Positions 12,350 through 23,229 of a stretch of DNA of 64,000 nt are shown here, in pieces (position 1 is the stretch's first letter; each line of letters starts with the position of its first letter). The notes below the pieces were generated by a model. That model was not told the origin of the DNA. It did not search any database and was given only the letters and a program-made list of their open reading frames with translations. A program made the translations under genes and the position numbers. This DNA comes from Epiperipatus broadwayi (lineage: Eukaryota > Onychophora > Udeonychophora > Euonychophora > Peripatidae): positions 2,391,935 through 2,455,934 of the forward strand of contig JAQFVV010012512.1 in assembly GCA_028023455.1 (NCBI GenBank), written 5' to 3'.

Positions 12350-12790
12350 AAAGACCATCATCTTCATCACTCATTCTTATCGATCCACAGCAGGCAGGTC
12401 TTTCTGGTTTAATCTACTTTCCCAATTTCCTAGTCTCTCTTCTTCACAACATATCAGCAAACTTCTATTACATCCATCCATTTCACGTGTGTTTATTTTC
12501 TAGATTTTTTTACAATCTCTTGAAATTCATTTTAAAATTTTGACTTAGCAATATGTACAGCCCAGATTCATTTCAGTCTTTTAGTTTTTTTCAATAATAT
12601 GAGTAATACCTGTTTGCCTTTTTATCCATGTTTTCTAGTATCCCTAACCTAATTTCTCCATATTTTATTGAATAATCTGAAATCTCTCTATTGCTCTTCT
12701 GTTAAATATTCAAGCCTTGCATCCATGTATAAGAACTTGTAATACCACAGTAAATATATTGATTTAGTCACTAGCCATAGTTTTTATTTC
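12350..12790 (-). pseudogene. Old RTE retrotransposon 3' end relic
   Basis: Read on the minus strand, this follows the 3' part of the RTE copies at 22480-22945 and 31908-32330. It has the tail (CATCATC..CATCACTCATTCTT), the CCACAGCAGG block, then the region encoding 'KxKLKW.WAxHIA', here broken by many indels and stops. The 5' boundary is lost in unrecognised sequence after about 12790. It is much more diverged than the other copies. Confidence 0.65.
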
Positions 12791-14089
12791 TAGGTACCAT
12801 TCTTTTAATATTTTACTGTAGTTTCCTTAGTTTTTCTGATAATGATCTCTTTGAATAATGGTGATGTTAGACAAAAAAAACAGTAGCACTGATGACATTT
12901 TATGAGGTATACTGTCTGTAGGTCTTTATACAGCCCTATCCATTTCTTCCTTTTCCATTTGCGGCATTATAGAGGCATTGCATGAGCTGTTTTCCAACTT
13001 CAGTGCTAATTGCTGGATCTGACTGCATTTCCTAGGCATTTTGAGTGGTGTGGCTTTTGGTTACCTGGAATCACATAGTAGATGGCCTTTTTCAAAATAA
13101 ATTTATTATAATGACTGTTATAACTGGAGTAATGAAAAATACTTTAAGAACAGTCAGTAAAATATGGCTTACAGTGGAAAAAGATTTTTAAACAGCAATA
13201 AATCAGTGATCATTTCTCTCTTCCATATGGATCATGACAACACAGCTTCAATAGTAGACTAGACTCTAATTCACAGTGATAGGTAATGAACTGCTGAGTT
13301 CCTAGAATTAGAATAATAGTAATAAGAGCGCTTGTTTCAGATCTATTAATAACGAACTGATGTTGTTCAAACATCATGTTTTTCAAGCAATTTATATGTC
13401 AACAACTAGGGGATAGATGATCTTTATGTCATTACAAAAATGTATTTTCTGAAAAACACTCTTTTTTTCTCTCAAAAATATGTTGTGGATACAAATTTTA
13501 GTAGATTAAATTCTGATTTTTATATATAAATATGTGAAGAGAAAAAATATATTGTTTTTCTATTCCCCCACTCTTTTTTAACACAGGAAAAAGAAAAATT
13601 CACTGGCAAATTTTATGTTTTTAACTATAACTTCTAAAATATTATCAATTCCAAAATTTTAATCTTATTTTTAGTTCTGCCATCCAGGTTTATTATTAAA
13701 TATGAGAAATTTTATTTAAAATTCAGTTCAGAAAAAGCAAACTATAACAGGTTCAAATTTAGATACCCCCCCCCCCCATATATTAAGACTACTTTTCTTT
13801 CTTTCTTTACATTGTAATTTATTGTTCACTTGCATATCACAAAGTAAATATTTAATAATATTAGTAATGTGCACAAATTAATTTTCTTTTAATCTTTAGC
13901 TAGTTTATATTTTTATTTTTCAAGTGACATACATATATGCCCAAATATAAATGGCCATTAGTATAATTATTAGTCAATCACTGAGTTTTTATTAAATACA
14001 TTTTTTTCTCCAGCATTGTGTATGTATGTATGTATATATAGGTACACAAAAATAACTGGAATTTTGTAATAATAAGGTTTGTATTTATT
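12791..14089. other. Intronic sequence without recognised gene
   Basis: Includes somewhat more GC-rich sequence at 12880-13080 that may be a continuation of an RTE-type relic, but I could not align it. A C(11) run sits near 13768. No supported coding region. Confidence 0.4.
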
Positions 14090-14800
14090 TATAGGTGTTA
14101 CAAATTGAATCCCCTTCAAAATACAGTTCATGTAATGAAAGGCACTGGTCTAAATATGTTTTTTTTCTTTTTGCAGCAATGTGATAGATCTCTTGCAAAG
14201 TGACATCTTTATTGCCTGTAACCAGTAAAAATAAGTATTTGTTTATTCAAGGAAATAAGAAGTTGCATAGAATGAGATCATGTGAATATGGCTGATGGAT
14301 AAGGTGGGCCATGCTAAATTTAATTAAAATTGTACCACATTTAAGTCTTTGTATGTTAGAATATTGTCAAGGTAAAGTTTGCATTTTCCATGTGGCCACA
14401 AATTGAAACACTTTTGTTTCAACACATCCCATAATTATTTCAGAACATGTAGTTAAAACATCTGATTATGATAAAAGAATTCTGAGTGAACAATGCCATT
14501 TGCATCCAAAAAAAGAATCAACTTCCATCTTGACATTGGACTATAATTGTATGGCTTTCTTGGGATGTGATTAATTTGAAAGTTCAATTAAACTATTTGT
14601 AAACCTGTGTTTCCCTAGAATAGCATCCTTCTATGCTGTCTCATGCATTATAACTACTTCCCCTGCCATTTTCTTTAACAGCAAACAGAATTTAACATTG
14701 TTTTAACTTTTCAGCTATTACAAAGCATGGCAGAGATGTATTTAACAAAAACTATTATGGCATAACATGTCTTCTTTAAATGACAATTGGAAGACTGTTG
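14090..14800 (-). pseudogene. Mariner-like transposase relic
   Basis: On the minus strand, broken frames give blocks typical of the C-terminal half of mariner transposases. VQCQDGS..FFFGCKWHCS (about 14490-14545) fits the 'FDsxGivh' strand. MAHLIHQPYSHDLILCNFLF (about 14260-14320) fits the 'PpYSPDLaPcDFfLFp' signature that carries a catalytic Asp. ..NKYL and LQEI follow it. Several stops and frameshifts make it non-functional. The N-terminal DNA-binding part and terminal inverted repeats were not found. Confidence 0.6.
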
Positions 14801-16003
14801 TGATGTGATGTGATAAGGTTACTAATTTATCGGAATCAGAAATCACTTAGCCAATATGTCCAGAAAAACCTGTTATCTACTTTATCTTCACTTTCCATTT
14901 CCCACCCTAAATTTTTTCCATATTCTTTTCTAACCTGCTCCATCCTATTTCCACAACATCATCTTTGCCTACTCCATGACCTTTATATCTAAATCCTTCT
15001 TAGTTTTTTCCAAGCCCAGCATAAAGACCAACAACCGACTTACTGGATAATCAGTTAGTTTATATTTATTCTCCTGCTATATCATTATTTGTACCCTTTT
15101 TGCTTGTAGGCATTTACATTCAATTAGCAGATGTTTAATATTTTCCATGCTTAATATTTTCCATGCCTTCCTTACATAATTTTCACACTACATGACCCAT
15201 AGTTCTCCATGTATGTGTATATTCCCTTGTTGCTAATGATTCGAGCCTTAAATAACAAACTACTTTCCTTGTTATTGTAATAAATTAAATCATACCTAAT
15301 ATTCTGTTTACTTCTATATATATTTAGACTCTTTTTATTCACCATACTAGTTCTCCATATCTCCAGCTTCTTATTTTTATTAATGAATTTATTTTTCTAT
15401 TTATTACTTGCTACTATAGCACTTAACAATCCTCCTAACACAATCATCTTACCTTTTGTACAAATATACTGACATAAAGTCATTTTCCAAATTTCCTGTA
15501 TACCATACTTCCTTTCTCACTTATCTTATTACCTGTCCTGTACTTGTAACCCAGTTAAACACTATTTTGATTATTTTCTTATTATTCATAATTTGCAATC
15601 TACTGAACATTTTCATTTTGCCTTTTGCATCTCTCTTATAAAAATTTGACCATTTCTTCTTGAAGTGCCTCCTTTGCCATCAACACATCTGCATCTAATG
15701 CATGCCTTCCTGCTTCTCTTTGTACTTTTTTAAAACTGTTTTACTAACACAAAACACATTGTTACCATAATTTAATCCTCCTACTGCCATTTTTTCCCAT
15801 ACAATCATTGCTACATCATATTTATTGTATAAAAACACTGTTAATTTCTTTAACAACCCTTTCTTTGTTTAATTTACCATTTTTTTTCTCCCATTGATCC
15901 TCTGATTACTTAATATGATTCCCAAATAGTTATACTTATTCATCAAATTTAACTTTATATCCCCCCAAAAGTTATTTCTCTTCTTTTACCCCAGCATTTA
16001 TCA

Positions 16004-16472
16004 TCATGAATTTTCTTCATTAAATTTGATCCCCACTACTTCACTCCCTCTTGTGCAAATCTTGAGCACAACATCTACATCTTTCCTACTTTCTATGCAC
16101 AAAATATCATCAGAAAATAAAAGACATGCTAATGTATGCATTCCCTTGCCATCTATCAGTGGTATCTCTATCCCTCTTCCTAGTTTTTCTATTGCCCTCT
16201 CCATATCTCTCAAATATAGCAAAAACAAAACAGGTGATAAAGGGGAATCTTGTCTTAGTCCCACCCCATTTTCAACGTTAATTGATTATACATTTCTTAA
16301 TTGGATATTTATAATAATTATTTTCATACAATTTCTTAATAAGGTCCACTAAAGCTCTGTTCATTCCCAAATTTACTAAACTTACCCATAATATATTCCT
16401 ATTTACTCTATCATATGCCTTCTCTATGTCTATAATGACCATATAAAACTGCCTATTTCTCTTCCTATTCAT
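16004..16472 (-). pseudogene. Reverse transcriptase palm of LINE family 2, copy a
   Basis: Two adjoining minus-strand frames carry the RT core. IDIEKAYDRVNR (motif A, catalytic Asp in the DIEKAYD context) lies near 16420. After a frameshift come GLRQDSPLSPVLFLLYL (motif B; the usual QG/C reads QD) near 16250 and LLFSDDILC (motif C, FSDD in place of FADD) near 16130. The frame break and surrounding stops show it is dead. The same order of motifs appears in copy b. Confidence 0.8.
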
Positions 16473-17197
16473 ATCTATAGTTATGTGACTACAAATAAAC
16501 TATATCCTATACACCTATCCATTCTAAAAAAAAACCCTTGCATTTCTCTGATTATATTATTTTCTTTCATCTATTTTTACCACTCTTCCAGCAACCATAT
16601 ATGCAAAAATTTTATACAACACTAATATTACCACTACCAGTCTATAATTGTTTAACTTTCTATGATTCTCACTATTTCCTTTAAATAATACTTATAATCT
16701 TGTACTATTCCAGCTATTTAGAAATTCTGTCTTCTGTGCCATCTTATTAAAACATAATAATAGATTTAATTTTGCCCTATTTCCCCAAATTCACCACCAT
16801 CTCTACTGCACATCCATTTAAGTCGCTTGCCTCTTCACATTTCAACTTTTTTCCTGCCTTATTCAACTCATATTCTGTAAAACTAATATTTCCATTACTA
16901 CATGCTTTCATGTTTGTTATCACTCTGTCCTTCAATCTAACATCTTTTCTATATCCATTATATATTTATTTAAGATTGTCTCTAATTCTTCTCTAAAGCT
17001 GCACTCTTTCTCCTCATCATTTAGTAATACTATTTATCTCTCTCTACATTCCTTCTTTGAATATATTTCCAAAATATTTTACTCCCTCTCTTCCACTTTT
17101 ATTAATGTCCTCCAACAATTTACTATTTCATTCTCTATATATAATTGTCTATTTTTGCCAACTTCTTTTTAATTAAATTATGTGATATTCATTTTTT

Positions 17198-17416
17198 TTA
17201 CTTTTTTTTTTTAATAGCACATTTATATTCTCTACATGCTTTTTTCTCTCTTTTATACTTTACAATTATTACTTTTCTATTAATCCTATTCTGCTGAATA
17301 TTCTTCTCTAAAACCCTATTTGCCACTTTTTCTACTTCACCATCACAGTCCTTATATTCACCTCCAACAAACTCTTCCATAATTTCTTCTACTTTTATTT
17401 TATATTTTTTCAGCAT
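17198..17416 (-). pseudogene. EN-RT linker fragment of LINE family 2, copy a
   Basis: An open piece with KIKVEEIMEEFVGGEYKDCD, GEVEKVANRVL and KACREYKCAIK. It aligns with the same linker of copy b at 41136-41340 (YTIQVEETMEQLVGDEYENW, KEACREYVCY). It is Lys/Glu-rich and probably helical. It lies between the endonuclease remains and the RT. Confidence 0.7.
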
Positions 17417-17879
17417 TCACTCTCTACCCACATCTTTCACTATCATTTATACTTTTGTTATTAATTTCCATCACATTACTAACCATTTCTATTATAAAAA
17501 AATTATGATCACTCTCTCTCTCTCTCTCTCCATTATCAAATCCTTTAATTTCCCATACTTTGTTTATTCCCTCTTTATTTACTAACACATAATCTATTGT
17601 GAGAAATATATTACTTTTAGACCATATGTATTACCCCTCATAAATATTTAAAGAATTTACAATTATCAAATTGACTCCTTGACTAATTTTTTAAGCATCT
17701 GTATAAGCTATTGCTCCACTCACAGTTTGATTATCTCTAGTGGCCATATACACTATACCACTATCCATTCTTTTCTTCCTATCCTTATCTCAAACAAGTT
17801 TTCCAAACTATAATCCCGTTGATTCTTCACTTACTTGTTTTGCTAAATGCAATCCATTTTTACTATATAACTTCCTCTT

Positions 17880-18335
17880 TCTAATCAATTTTGTACTCAT
17901 CCATTACTCTCTCCAATGGATCTGACAAATTGTTTGTCCCCACCACAACATAAACATCTCTATTCTGCTGTTTATTTATCTTATATATAACATCCCTAAT
18001 TCTAGCTCCAGGCAAATATACTCTTAAATACTAATTTCTACCTTCCCTTACAATTACATCTCCACATCCTCTAATTAATGAGTCCTCTATCAGAACTGTC
18101 TCATAGATTACTTCTCCCAATTTATCTGTAACATTCTTTTCAACCTCTTGAATTTTCTTACCTATTTTTTTCTTATCAATTCTATTCAGTAATTCCTTGA
18201 CCTGCTTATATTCACATCTAACAATTTTAATTTTACTTTAAATCCTTTACTTCTTCCTCCATCTTCCTTAATCTTTGCTTAACTATCCCCGTTGCTCTAC
18301 TTATTTTTTCATTTATATCTCTTGTCATTTCTATT
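17880..18335 (-). pseudogene. ORF1 of LINE family 2 with SGNH/esterase-like domain
   Basis: The minus-strand frame shows three blocks in SGNH hydrolase order: VLIEDSLIRGCGDVI (block I, GDSL context with G replaced by E) near 18090; YLPGARIRDV near 18005; and VYVVVGTNNLSDP (block III, GTNN) near 17955. An upstream coiled-coil-like segment (EKISRATGIVKQRLRKMEEE) lies near 18290. One in-frame TAG separates block I from the next block. ORF1 proteins with an esterase domain are known in CR1/L2-type LINEs. The match here is by motif, not by search. The catalytic His/Asp block was not found. Confidence 0.6.
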
Positions 18336-18380
18336 AAATATATTGAAATGGTTTTGTATCTCATGACATACAACAACATA

Positions 18381-18412
<32 letters not shown>
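18381..18412. repeat. (TA)16 microsatellite
   Basis: Uninterrupted TA repeat at the border between the 5' end of LINE family 2 copy a and the foldback element. Confidence 0.95.
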
Positions 18413-18415
<3 letters not shown>

Positions 18416-18760
18416 CACTAGATGGGGCTTTACCAATAGCCCACTATCAAGCTTTGTTTACATAAATTCTGAGAGAGATAGAATTCAATATCTCTTTCAT
18501 TGTCTCCAACCTTTAAACCATGGTTTCGAGCTAGTTGGCGCACATCAGTAAAGGGTAGGAAGACTGAACCAACTATCTCGAAACTACGGTTTAAAGGTTG
18601 GAGACAATGAAAGAGATATTGAATTCTATCTCTCTCAGCATTTATGTAAACAAAGTTTGATAGTGGGCTATTGGTAAAGCTCCATCTAGTGATCATAAAA
18701 TGCAAACTATGAGCAAGTTACGAAATTTATAACTTGTTTTGTTTATCATATATATATATA
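18413..18760. mobile_element. Foldback family A element, two-armed
   Basis: The left arm starts GATCACTAGATGGGGCTTTACC, and the right arm ends in its reverse complement (GGTAAAGCTCCATCTAGTGATC near 18674-18695). Almost the whole element is self-complementary. For example, AATTCAATATCTCTTTCATT near 18482 pairs with its complement near 18606, around a centre near 18550. It is flanked by a (TA)n tract at the left and a shorter one after 18748. Overlapping open frames on both strands are mirror reads of the hairpin and are not genes. Same family as 35189-35497. Confidence 0.8.
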
Positions 18761-18839
18761 AGTAGAAATAAATAATTTTTTGAAGATATTTTCTATATTG
18801 CACCAAATAACAGTTATGAATTAAATAATTTTCAATTTT

Positions 18840-19576
18840 AAAAAAAAATATTATAAATTAAACATTTAAAAAGGACTTATTAATATTTTATTAATTCTGA
18901 TTTTGAAATTAAAACAAGCATGTTTTTATGTTACAATAGATATACAGGTAATTATAAAATTCCACTATCTATTTTGATTAGAAAATTTTAAATTAATGCT
19001 TGTATAAAATATTTTGGTAAAACACCACAAAGTTGTTTTTCAAAGAATTAAGATGAATTGAAAAAGTGTCATTAACTTTATTTCAATCAAGATAAAGAAA
19101 ACTTATTTTTTATTACTTTTTTTTCTTACCTTGACTATAAAAGGTTGGAAAGAAAAAATTACGAGAATTTTTAAGAGTTTTACCAATTATGTTAGTGTTA
19201 CCATAAAGTTATATATGAAGGCAAGAGAGTGAATTCGAGTCTGGTTGTAGCTACTAATTCACTATGGTAGATTTCAGATTCACATAAAAGTAAGTGGTCA
19301 GATTTTCTGTGTTTTCCATAGCCCATATTATGTATTAGTCAATATGCTTGAAGTCTATCAAATTCCAAATTAAATGAATCTCACTGTAGTCTAACAGTTA
19401 CTGGACTATATTTTCCCCAATGATGACAATAAACCAGTTTACTGTTTAGAAAAGAAAAACTTACCTAGAAAGTCCATCAGCTTGCTGAAGAATGAGTTTA
19501 TACATATACTGTTTTATGTGTATGCAGAGGGACACAGATAGGAGTATTGCATCATATATATAAAGTACAGCTTGTG

Positions 19577-19580
<4 letters not shown>
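18840..19580 (-). repeat. Dispersed repeat C, copy 2
   Basis: Inverted counterpart of 4240-4990. It shares AAAACAAGCATGTTTTTATG near 18912, CACAAAGTTGTTTTTCAAAG near 19026, AGAAAGTCCATCAGCTTGC near 19468 and TATATAAAGTACAGCTTGTG near 19557. The right end runs into the microsatellite at 19578. Non-coding. Confidence 0.65.
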
Positions 19581-19647
<67 letters not shown>

Positions 19648-19650
19648 AAG
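19578..19650. repeat. (TA)n(GA)n compound microsatellite
   Basis: About 45 bp of TA units followed by about 25 bp of GA units, directly abutting the 5' end of RTE copy 1. Confidence 0.95.
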
Positions 19651-22600
19651 GGCTGCAGAAAGGAGTTTGCTATTAACTGAAAGGAGACCCTTTGATTCCT
19701 CTTGGAAGCCTTAAAGGAACCAAGCAGGGCAAATTCCTAATGTCCACTCCATACGTTCTTGTCGTTGCAGCTGTTATTACTATGTGATTATTCGTATAGT
19801 ATACAAATATGGATGGACTGCTCACCAACACGCATTAGCCAGCATGGTGAATTTATTGGCTTTTTACCTCTGAATTTAAGATCAAGAAACACTGTGGTCT
19901 TTCTTCTCAGTGCCCTGATAAGGCAAAATGAATGTTTGTGTAAATGATAAATATTTTTCCAATACATATATACAATTATGACAGACAAAAATAAAGCATG
20001 GCCCTTATTCCCAGGAGGCTGTAAAGTCACCAACCAAGGCAGTGGTTGGTGGCCGAAGGCGGAGGGTGCTAAGAATCCCCTGATTGTGGACCCAGGCTGC
20101 CATTTGATGATGACTTTTTATTTAGGTACTTACAACTGCAGATCACTTTCAAGTGAAGGAAGATTGCAAGAATTAGAAGAACTGTCTCATATTAAATGGG
20201 ACATTATTGGACTTTGTGAAGTTAGAAGAAAAGGAGAAGAAACAATTGATTTAAAAAGTGGACATATACTCTATTATAAAGACACACATATTGGAAATAC
20301 AAGTGGAGTAGGATTCATTATAAATAAAAAGTGGAAGAACAATATTGTGGAGATTGATGGTGTATCGAACAGAGTGGCAAGATTAGTTATACAACTTAAT
20401 AGCAGATACCAAATGCAGATAATTCAGGTTTATGCCCCAACAAGTTCTCATAGTGATGAAGTAGTAGAAGATTTTTATACAGATGTACAAAAGGCTTTTG
20501 ATCAGAGTAAACAACATTTTAAAATTGTTATGGGAGACTTTAATGCTAGAGTTGGTAAACAAATGAAAGATGAAATTGCTGTAGGTAATTTTGGTTATGG
20601 TAATAGAAATGAGAGAGGACATAGACTTGTAGAGTTTGCAGGAAAAAAAACTTTATATTATGAATTCATTTTTTGAGAAAAATGTTAAAAGGAAATGGAC
20701 ATGGAAGCATCCAAATGAAGGTACAGCAGAATTGGATTATATTTTGACTAACAGAAAATACATATTTCAAGATTGTAATGTTCTTAATAAATTTAACACA
20801 GGAAGTGATCATCGATTAGTAAGGTGTAAGTTACGTGTTAATGTAAAACTAGAGAGACAAAAATTATTAAGAAAAACAATATTTACAGTTGATATTCCTA
20901 ATCTTCAGAAACATTCTAATGAATTTAAATTAGAACTTACCAATAGGTTTCAAGTGTTAGGAGATTTTGAACATGATACAGATTTGAATGAAATTAATAT
21001 GAAAATAACTGATACACTTTTACAAACTGCAACAAACATAGCTGGTAGAAAAAAGCAGCAATTGACTAATAAAATTTCTACTGAGACTAGAGAATTTATG
21101 AATAAAAGAAGGAATATGAAGATATACAAAAATGATGTATTAAAAAGAATTGAATATCTCGAATTTTGTAAAATGGTACAGAAAAGAGTTGAAAATGATA
21201 TAAGAAATTATAACTGTGAAATAGCAAGGAAAGCTGTAGAAGAGAATAAAAGTCTCAAAAATGTTAAACAACATTTTGGTATTGGTAGGAAATTTATATC
21301 TGCAATAAGAAAAAAAGATGGAATTATTACTAAAAAGACAGATGACATCATGAAATTGGTAGAAGATTTTTATCAAGAATTATATAGTAATAAAGAACAA
21401 GTACCTCCTATATCTATTACATCTTCCGAATTGCCCAGAATTTTAAATGAAGAAGTGAGACATGCAATTAAGTGTATGAAGAAAGGAAAGGCTCCAGGAA
21501 ATGATGGAATTATAATTGATATATTAAAAGAAGCAGGTGAAGAAATAGAAACAATTTTAGCAAAGTTATATACCAAATGTCTAAATGATAAAGATGTACC
21601 GGAAGATTGAAAGAATGCAGTAATAATATTAATATTTAAAAAAGGTGATAAAGAAGATATTAGAAATTACAGACCTATCAGCCTTTTATCAGTTTTATAT
21701 AAAAATTTTACCAAGATAATTACAACTTGTCTACAGAGAACTTTGGATTTCCACCAACCAAGAGAACAAGCTGGATTTAAAAGTGGTTTTAGTACAATAG
21801 ATCATATCCAGGTATTGAGAGAAGTCATAGAAAGGAAAAATGAATATGAGTTGTCATTATGTTTTGGATTTGTAGATTATGAAAAGGCATTCGATTCTAT
21901 ACACATTTCTTCAGTGATTAAAGCATTGGATCATCAAGGTATAGATCCAGGATATTGTCATATTTTAAAGAATATTTATAAAAATGCAGCAGCAACAATT
22001 AGATTACATAATGATACTGAAAAAATCAACATTGAGAAATGTGTAAGACAAGGTGACTCCATATCTCCAAAACTCTTTACAGCAGTGCTGCAAGAAGTAT
22101 TTTGTGGATTAAAATGGGAAACTAAAGGAGTGAAAGTAAATGGAGAGTATTTAAGTCATTTAGATTTCACAGATGATGTAGTTGTTTTTGCAAATAATGC
22201 TTCAGAGCTGCAGGAAATGTTGCAGGAGTTAGCAGATGAAAGTAAAAAAGTAGGACTAAAGATAAATGTTAAAAAGACTAAAGTAATGTTTAATCGATTT
22301 GCTCAAAATATGAAAATAAAGATTGATTATGATGAATTAGAAGAAGTTAACAGTTACAAATACCTTGGCCAGATTATTAATACAGATGGAAACATAATGG
22401 AGGAAATTAATCATAGAATTAAACTTGGTTGGAGTGCTTTTGGTAGAAATAACTTGATACTAAAAGGAAATATGCCTATGTGTTTGAAAAGGATGGTTTT
22501 TAAGAAATGTGTTTTACCAGTTCTTACTTATGGATCTGAGACTTGGACACTTAATAGAAGAGCAATACAGAGACTTCAGACCACTCAAAGAAGTATGGAG

Positions 22601-22945
22601 AGATGTATGTTAGGAGTAACAAGAAGAGATCGAAAACGCAATGTATGGGTAAGACAACAAACAGGTGTTACTGACCTTATTGAAAAAATTAAAAGATTGA
22701 AATGGAGTTGGGATGGACATATTGCTAGAAGAGATGATAATAGATGGACAATTGAAATTTTAAACTGGATTCCAAGAGATTGTAAAAGACCCAGATAGAG
22801 ACCACATGTGAGATGAATGGATGAAATAAGAAAATGTGCAGGGGTGATGTGGAGAAGAGAAGCTAAAGATCAGAGAAGATGGATTAAACTTGGAGAGACC
22901 TTCATCCTGCAGTGGATTGATAATGATTGATGATGATGATGATAT
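19651..22945 (+). mobile_element. RTE-type retrotransposon, copy 1, near full length
   Basis: Starts GGCTGCAGAAAGGAG, a 5' end shared with copy 2. It has a 327-bp leader, one long ORF (19978-22798 with three breaks), then a short 3' region ending in TGATGATGATGAT. There is no separate ORF1. A single endonuclease-RT ORF and a short tandem-repeat tail are typical of the RTE clade. GAGAAAG occurs just before the element and again at 22949-22955 as a possible 7-bp target duplication, but the 5' flank is GA-repeat, so this is weak. The overall similarity to copy 2 is high, so insertion was fairly recent. Confidence 0.85.
19978..22798 (+). pseudogene. RTE endonuclease-reverse transcriptase, broken
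   Basis: Reads as apurinic-type endonuclease then RT. Endonuclease motifs: TYNCRSLSS, GLCEVRRKG (Glu), VYAPTSSHS, MGDFNARVG and TGSDHRLV (Asp-His). RT motifs: IIDILKEAG, NYRPISLLS, GFVDYEKAFDSI (motif A), VRQGDSISPKLF (motif B), LDFTDDVVV (motif C; copy 2 has FADD) and YLGQIINTDG. A thumb region follows (YGSETWTLNRR). Defects compared with copy 2: loss of one Glu codon near 20180, a 2-bp deletion near 20645 that shifts the frame, and a TGA at 21608-21610 replacing a Trp codon after DVPED. The reading ends at TAG 22796-22798, a stop also found in copy 2. Not functional as it stands. Confidence 0.85.
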
Positions 22946-23229
22946 TGAGAAAGATAGTATTTCAATTAATTTCTTGAAAATGCCATTTAAAATCTATAAT
23001 TTAAAAGTAAAATCAGAAAATAATTTTTGTTTGAATTAAAAATCTAAAAAACAAATGATTGATTCATGGACAATTTTATTTTGTAAAAAAAAAAAAAAAA
23101 CTCCAAAAGTATTTCTACATTTGGGACCAAAAAACCTTGCTGGAGTATTTTTTTTAAAAAGACATTTATAATTAATTAAGAGTAACCTGTTTAAAAAGAA
23201 AAAGAAAATTTTATGAAGGATTGTCAAAA

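Larger units (their letters stand above)
14810..18335 (-). mobile_element. LINE family 2, copy a, decayed non-LTR retrotransposon
   Basis: Reads 5' to 3' on the minus strand from 18335 to about 14810 and parallels copy b at 40384-43735 throughout. Order: ORF1 with SGNH-like domain (18335-17880), endonuclease remains (17880-17440), linker (17416-17198), reverse transcriptase (about 17100-16000), and a C-terminal region (15700-14830). The 3' end carries tandem TCACA-type units (TATCACATCACATCACA), the same tail as copy b. Every part has stops and frameshifts. The 5' side stops where a (TA)n tract and a foldback begin. It is a LINE with short-tandem-repeat tail; the clade is not assigned. Confidence 0.75.

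Noticed and set aside
18233-18705. Overlapping open frames on both strands around 18.3-18.7 kb
   Set aside because: They are mirror reads of the foldback hairpin plus TA repeat; only the LINE ORF1 part below 18335 has coding signal.
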